Assembly (NCBI GenBank): GCA_021648585.1
Contig: JAKISM010000087.1
Coordinates: 1-9,959, forward strand
DNA length: 9,959 nt
Direction: 5' to 3'
DNA from: Devosiaceae bacterium
GTDB taxonomy: Bacteria > Pseudomonadota > Alphaproteobacteria > Rhizobiales > Devosiaceae
The position numbers and the translations under genes are program-made. Each line of letters starts with the position of its first letter. Position 1 is the stretch's first letter. The notes beneath the pieces were generated by a model. It was not told the DNA's origin. It worked only from the letters and a program-made list of their open reading frames with translations, and did no database searches. Below, piece by piece: positions 6,878 through 9,959 of the stretch.

Positions 6878-6908
6878 AAAATCAAGCAAGGCATTGCGCC
6901 TTACTTAA
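6878..6908 (-). promoter_or_regulatory. Terminator-like hairpin in the carB leader (possible attenuator)
   Basis: On the minus strand TTAAGTAAGGC (6908-6898) pairs with GCCTTGCTTGA (6892-6882) over 11 positions, two of them U-G, around the five-base loop GCAAT. UUUU (6881-6878) follows. The structure lies 27-53 bases before the carB start. Because ppk2 diverges, no upstream gene needs a terminator here, so a control element for carB is plausible. The loop and 3' arm contain an alternative in-frame ATG (6894), and AAGG in the 5' arm would serve as its ribosome-binding site, so folding would hide both. Function is inferred. Confidence 0.45.
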
Positions 6909-7013
6909 AATTAAAAATAATATGTCTGCTAAGGGCGCTTTATAGGCAAAGAATCACCTTTGGGGAAGGGGAAAAATGAGCAATTCCACGTAATTTTTAG
7001 CTATTGTGAATGT

Positions 7014-7042
7014 TCGACAAAACTAAAGATTTGCGCTATACT
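7014..7042 (+). promoter_or_regulatory. Sigma70-type promoter for ppk2
   Basis: TCGACA (7014-7019, 5 of 6 to TTGACA), an exact 17-base spacer, and TATACT (7037-7042, 5 of 6 to TATAAT). The predicted start near 7049 leaves a leader of about 23 bases containing AGGAGGG. This is the best promoter match in the window. Confidence 0.6.
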
Positions 7043-7058
7043 TAAAACATTATGATTC

Positions 7059-7065
7059 AGGAGGG
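7059..7065 (+). promoter_or_regulatory. Strong ribosome-binding site of ppk2
   Basis: AGGAGGG followed by TGAATA and the ATG at 7072. The near-perfect Shine-Dalgarno sequence and 6-base spacing fix the start and suggest efficient translation. Confidence 0.8.
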
Positions 7066-7071
7066 TGAATA

Positions 7072-7896
7072 ATGTCTAGCGATAATAAAGATTTACAAAA
7101 AGATAGTGGCAAGAAAATCAAAAACTCACGTTATGAGGCTGAGCTTGCTCGATTGCAGGTGGAATTGGTCAAAATGCAAGAGTGGATTAAGCATGAGGGA
7201 CTAAAGGTTGTGGTGATTTTTGAGGGACGTGATGCTGCTGGCAAGGGCGGTACGATCAAACGCATTACCGAACCGCTTAACCCTCGTATTTGTAAAGTTG
7301 TTGCGCTTCCTGCACCCACCGAACGTGAGCAGGGTCAATGGTATTTCCAGCGCTATGCCGCCCACCTGCCAACTAATGGCGAAATGGTTATTCTCGATCG
7401 TTCTTGGTATAATAGGGCTGGTGTCGAGAGGGTTATGGGGTTTTGTAGTAATGATGAGCATGAAGAATTCCTTCGCTCTTGCCCAGAATTTGAACGGATG
7501 CTGGTGCGTTCAGGCATCAAATTAATTAAATACTGGTTTTCGGTTAGCGATGAGGAGCAGGAACGCCGTTTCCAAAAACGCCTGCAAACACCAACCAAAC
7601 GCTGGAAACTCAGCCCAATGGATTTAGAATCACGTAAAAAATGGGCAGCCTATTCAAGAGCAAAAGATCAAATGTTCGCCCATACTGACATCAAACAAGC
7701 ACCTTGGTATGTGGTGAGATCCGATGTTAAAAAACACGCCAGAATTAACTGTATCACGCATCTTCTTAAACAAATTCCCTATGAAGACCTAACACCTAAG
7801 CCAATAGTGCTAGATGAACGCCCAGCCCAACAAGGCTATGTGCGCCCACCGATGGAAGATCAGACTTTTGTTGATGAGGTGCATGATAAGGTTTGA
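7072..7896 (+). CDS. ppk2: Polyphosphate kinase 2 (PPK2 family, single-domain, class I-like)
   Basis: PPK2 enzymes transfer phosphate between polyphosphate and nucleotides; single-domain class I members mainly make ATP or GTP from ADP or GDP using polyphosphate. The 274 residues carry the P-loop GRDAAGKGG (52-60), the Walker B region VILDRSWYNR (106-115), and the lid-loop region RWKLSPMDLESRKKW (177-191), with PWYVVRSDVKKHARIN (211-226) near the end: the complete family core in the right order. Charged extensions of about 20 N-terminal and 45 C-terminal residues flank it. No membrane or signal segment is visible, so it is cytoplasmic. The gene diverges from carB across about 216 bases, has its own promoter and strong ribosome-binding site, and ends 27 bases from the convergent AraC-family gene, so it is probably monocistronic. 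The class and preferred nucleotide are inferred from overall similarity. Confidence 0.95.
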   Translation: MSSDNKDLQKDSGKKIKNSRYEAELARLQVELVKMQEWIKHEGLKVVVIFEGRDAAGKGGTIKRITEPLNPRICKVVALPAPTEREQGQWYFQRYAAHLPTNGEMVILDRSWYNRAGVERVMGFCSNDEHEEFLRSCPEFERMLVRSGIKLIKYWFSVSDEEQERRFQKRLQTPTKRWKLSPMDLESRKKWAAYSRAKDQMFAHTDIKQAPWYVVRSDVKKHARINCITHLLKQIPYEDLTPKPIVLDERPAQQGYVRPPMEDQTFVDEVHDKV

Positions 7897-7923
7897 TGAG
7901 AAGAAACATATAGGGTATTGCGA

Positions 7924-8832
7924 TTAATAAATTTTTCTCAATAAGCGATAGCACCAAAAGCTTTCATCTGTTTCAATTAACCTATTGAATTTTGCAGGAG
8001 AAATTCCAGTAAGGCGCTTTACTTCACGTCCCATATGAGATTGATCAGAAAAACCATTTTCAGCTGCTAGTTCAGCAAGTGATAGGTTTCCTCCTTCTTT
8101 GCCTTTTAGCCAATTTTCAAACAATGCTTCATTTTTGGAATAAGCAATAAGCTCTCGTTGGTTTTGACCTGTCCAATCTTTGGTACGGCGTTGTATTTGT
8201 CTGACGCTTTGTCCTGCCTTGGAAGTTAATGCTCTTATTGCCAACAGGCGAGACCAATCTTGTAATTTTTGAGTGAATTTATGCCCCTTTGGTCGAGTTT
8301 GTTGCCATATTAATTCTAGTTCATTTTCAAAAGCCTGCAATTTTTCGTTAAGGCTTCCTTGATCAAACATAGTTTCAAATAGCTTTAATAAATCTCCACT
8401 TAATATAGAATTTAAGGGTACAGTCCTATCAATATAGGGGCTGATTTCTTGACCCGTAATGGCCTGAAATGCATCGGGATAAAACCCAAGCGTAAGAGCA
8501 AATATTTTATCGGGGTTAAAACTTTGCACTGGTTGACGCAAAGGTCCACTAAACGAAAGAGAAGGTATTTGCATAGAGCTTGGCTTTTCTCCATTATTTT
8601 TACTTAAAGAAATTAAGTGGCTTTCGCCTTCAAAAATCCACGTAATTGCGCAAAGTGGAGATGCAGGAAAACGGTTTATTCTCTCATGTTCTTTAAGTAA
8701 AAGATGCCTTGTATCACGTAGGATAAATGCAAATATACAACCTGAAAGTTCTGCAGATGGTAAAAATAATGCGCAAGAGCTTTTGGCCGTTTCTTTATTA
8801 TTGCTTTCATTATTCATGGTGATTTGCTGCAT
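7924..8832 (-). CDS. AraC-family transcriptional regulator with an unassigned N-terminal domain
   Basis: The 302-residue protein ends in a double helix-turn-helix AraC/XylS DNA-binding domain: first motif about residues 196-231 (LAIRALTSKAGQSVRQIQRRTKDWTGQNQRELI), second about 250-282 (LSLAELAAENGFSDQSHMGREVKRLTGISPAKF), the latter being the family signature. The N-terminal ~180 residues are presumably the sensing part. Their start (FLPSAELSGCIFAFILRDTR, then AITWIFEGES) resembles the regulator-associated N-domains of some AraC proteins, but I cannot name a ligand. An AAGG six bases before the ATG at 8832 supports that start over an ATG five codons later, which has none. It is divergent, across 94 bases, from the esterase gene, the usual arrangement for a regulator and its target; that link is inference. 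Confidence 0.88.
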   Translation of the reverse strand: MQQITMNNESNNKETAKSSCALFLPSAELSGCIFAFILRDTRHLLLKEHERINRFPASPLCAITWIFEGESHLISLSKNNGEKPSSMQIPSLSFSGPLRQPVQSFNPDKIFALTLGFYPDAFQAITGQEISPYIDRTVPLNSILSGDLLKLFETMFDQGSLNEKLQAFENELELIWQQTRPKGHKFTQKLQDWSRLLAIRALTSKAGQSVRQIQRRTKDWTGQNQRELIAYSKNEALFENWLKGKEGGNLSLAELAAENGFSDQSHMGREVKRLTGISPAKFNRLIETDESFWCYRLLRKIY

Positions 8833-8926
8833 GAGTAACCTTATCTAATTCCCTTTTATGTCGCAACTCTTCTATATTTGATGTTTGCATTTGCTTATTT
8901 TGTAAAAATAAATAGAGGGAAGATAA
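8833..8926. promoter_or_regulatory. Divergent promoter region between the AraC-type gene and the esterase
   Basis: These 94 AT-rich bases must contain both promoters. For the esterase, TTGATG (8878-8883), 17 bases, then TGTAAA (8901-8906) is a moderate match (4 of 6 each). Between them TTTGC occurs twice in tandem-like fashion (8884-8894), a possible operator half-site. No convincing promoter was found for the minus-strand gene. Confidence 0.3.
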
Positions 8927-9959
8927 ATGGGCAAAGTAAAATTTAAGGGTAAATTTAGTTATAGGTTGAAAAGCTATTTAGCAATTTCAGCAATTTCTCT
9001 TGATGTAATATGGCGAAGAATTTGGCAACGCCCGATTGCTAAAGATTGGTCGATAGAGTTTGAAATAGGTGTTCTTTTCATTAGACATCAATATAATAGG
9101 GCGTTTGAATTTCAAAAAATTTCTGATGGGCGTGAATGTTTTGATAGTTTAATTCCATCAACTGGAGAGAAATTTGCTGTTTCTTCTTATTTATCAGCAC
9201 CAAATGAGCCAGAAGGTAATTGGCATATTGCGAATGGTAAAAAACGAGAATTAACCGCTTTATATCTTCATGGTGGTGGTTATGCTTTTAATCCTGAAAT
9301 CTCAAGTAATTTTGCTGAAATGTTAGCAGGGCTGTTAAATGTAAATCTATTTATGCTAAACTATAGATTAACCCCCGAGCATTCTCACCCCACTCAACTT
9401 GAAGATGCATTGGCTGCATATCGCTTTTTATTAGAGCAAAATATTGACCCCTCTAAATTGATAATAATTGGTGATTCTGCTGGTGGGCATTTGGCTTTGA
9501 TGTTGTTATTAGAATTGCGTAGATTAAAATTGCCACAGCCAGCACTAGCTATCGGGCTTTGTGCGTGGACTGATATAGGGGAGCGTGGTAAAAGTTTTTA
9601 TGGCAATGATAATTATGATTTGGTGCAAGGATATATGGCATTGCGTTTTGGCGAGTGGTTAATTGGGAACACATCTTATAATAAGGAACAGCTTTCGCCA
9701 ATTTATCAAGATTTTACAAAGGTCGCTCCTATATATTTGCAAGGTGGAGGGCGTGAAATATTGATCGATATGATTAGTGATTTTGCAAAAATAATAAAAG
9801 ATCAAGGCGCTGAAGTTGCTCTTGATGTTTGGCCTAACATGGTTCACGATTTTCAGATGCACGGCATGACCCATGTTGATAGTGTTGAGGCGTTCGAGCG
9901 AATGCGTGAAATAATTGCCATTAAAACTGGAGATGGTGGGGCGATGATTTCTAGCGCAC
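8927..9959 (+). CDS. Alpha/beta hydrolase, hormone-sensitive-lipase (family IV) esterase-like; 3' end outside window
   Basis: The frame runs open from ATG 8927 (GAGGGA ribosome-binding site 7-8 bases before) to the end of the window, giving 344 residues with no stop yet. The core matches the hormone-sensitive-lipase family of carboxylesterases: oxyanion-hole HGGG (115-118), NYRLTPEHSHPTQLEDALAAYRFL (145-168), nucleophile elbow GDSAGG with Ser184 (182-187), and His307 in the WPNMVHDF block. The third catalytic residue would be Glu277 in GGREIL, where many members have Asp (as in DPL); Asp281 is another candidate. The first ~100 residues are a cap-like region without a signal peptide, so it is probably cytoplasmic and acts on acyl esters of unknown nature. 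Family members are typically 300-350 residues, so little should be missing. It is divergent from the AraC-type gene, its likely regulator. Confidence 0.9.
   Translation, partial: MGKVKFKGKFSYRLKSYLAISAISLDVIWRRIWQRPIAKDWSIEFEIGVLFIRHQYNRAFEFQKISDGRECFDSLIPSTGEKFAVSSYLSAPNEPEGNWHIANGKKRELTALYLHGGGYAFNPEISSNFAEMLAGLLNVNLFMLNYRLTPEHSHPTQLEDALAAYRFLLEQNIDPSKLIIIGDSAGGHLALMLLLELRRLKLPQPALAIGLCAWTDIGERGKSFYGNDNYDLVQGYMALRFGEWLIGNTSYNKEQLSPIYQDFTKVAPIYLQGGGREILIDMISDFAKIIKDQGAEVALDVWPNMVHDFQMHGMTHVDSVEAFERMREIIAIKTGDGGAMISSA

Noticed and set aside
6856..6894. CarB start at 6894, giving 13 extra residues
   Set aside because: Homologues begin MPKR as from 6855, and the upstream ATG is partly hidden in a hairpin with only four bases between AAGG and ATG. 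It is kept as a question in the findings, not as the annotated start.
7897..7940. TGAGAA/TTCTCA inverted repeat between ppk2 and the AraC-type gene
   Set aside because: Six good pairs plus weak ones around a loop of about 26 bases, with no proper T-run after the stem on the plus strand; it may be chance.
8881..8946. 21-codon open frame starting at 8881 and overlapping the esterase start
   Set aside because: No ribosome-binding site before it and no recognisable content; the esterase start at 8927 has a good one.
9659..9874. Minus-strand frame of 71 codons inside the esterase
   Set aside because: It lies opposite the conserved catalytic part of the esterase, encodes no recognisable motif, and I found no support for a separate gene.

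Overview
The window reads as chromosomal DNA of an AT-rich alphaproteobacterium, most likely a member or relative of the Hyphomicrobiales (the Bartonella/Brucella/rhizobial side). The main reason is the minus-strand series carB, greA, trxB and then a LysR regulator that begins MLDWDKLRIFH, like LsrB/VtlR. I know that trxB-LysR pair, with carB and greA nearby, from that group. No genus can be named from sequence alone.

Layout: position 1 to 459 holds the C-terminal part of a zinc-type alcohol dehydrogenase-like oxidoreductase (plus strand, cut by the window edge). Convergent to it is a minus-strand block, listed here in transcription order: carB (carbamoyl-phosphate synthase large subunit), a cold-shock-domain gene, greA (transcript cleavage factor), trxB (thioredoxin reductase) and the LsrB/VtlR-type regulator. 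ppk2 (polyphosphate kinase 2) diverges from carB and has its own good promoter. It runs tail-to-tail into an AraC-family regulator gene on the minus strand, which is itself divergent from a hormone-sensitive-lipase-family esterase that leaves the window at its 3' end. No stretch longer than about 220 bases lacks a gene. I see no tRNA, rRNA, CRISPR array, insertion sequence or phage gene.

Function: most of this is housekeeping, covering pyrimidine/arginine precursor supply (CarB), transcription fidelity (GreA), RNA chaperoning (Csp), thiol redox (TrxB, probably co-transcribed with its LysR neighbour) and polyphosphate/nucleotide energy balance (PPK2). The AraC/esterase pair looks like a small accessory regulator-target module.

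No new multi-gene system is apparent. The points worth a second look are small: a GC-rich palindromic segment apparently inserted in frame in the dehydrogenase; a hairpin plus U-run in the carB leader that contains an alternative ATG; a 17-bp inverted repeat wrapped around the carB stop codon; three 8-bp repeats with exact 14-bp spacing before greA; a tandemly duplicated stop-codon segment in the cold-shock gene; and an LsrB-like protein with no cysteine.
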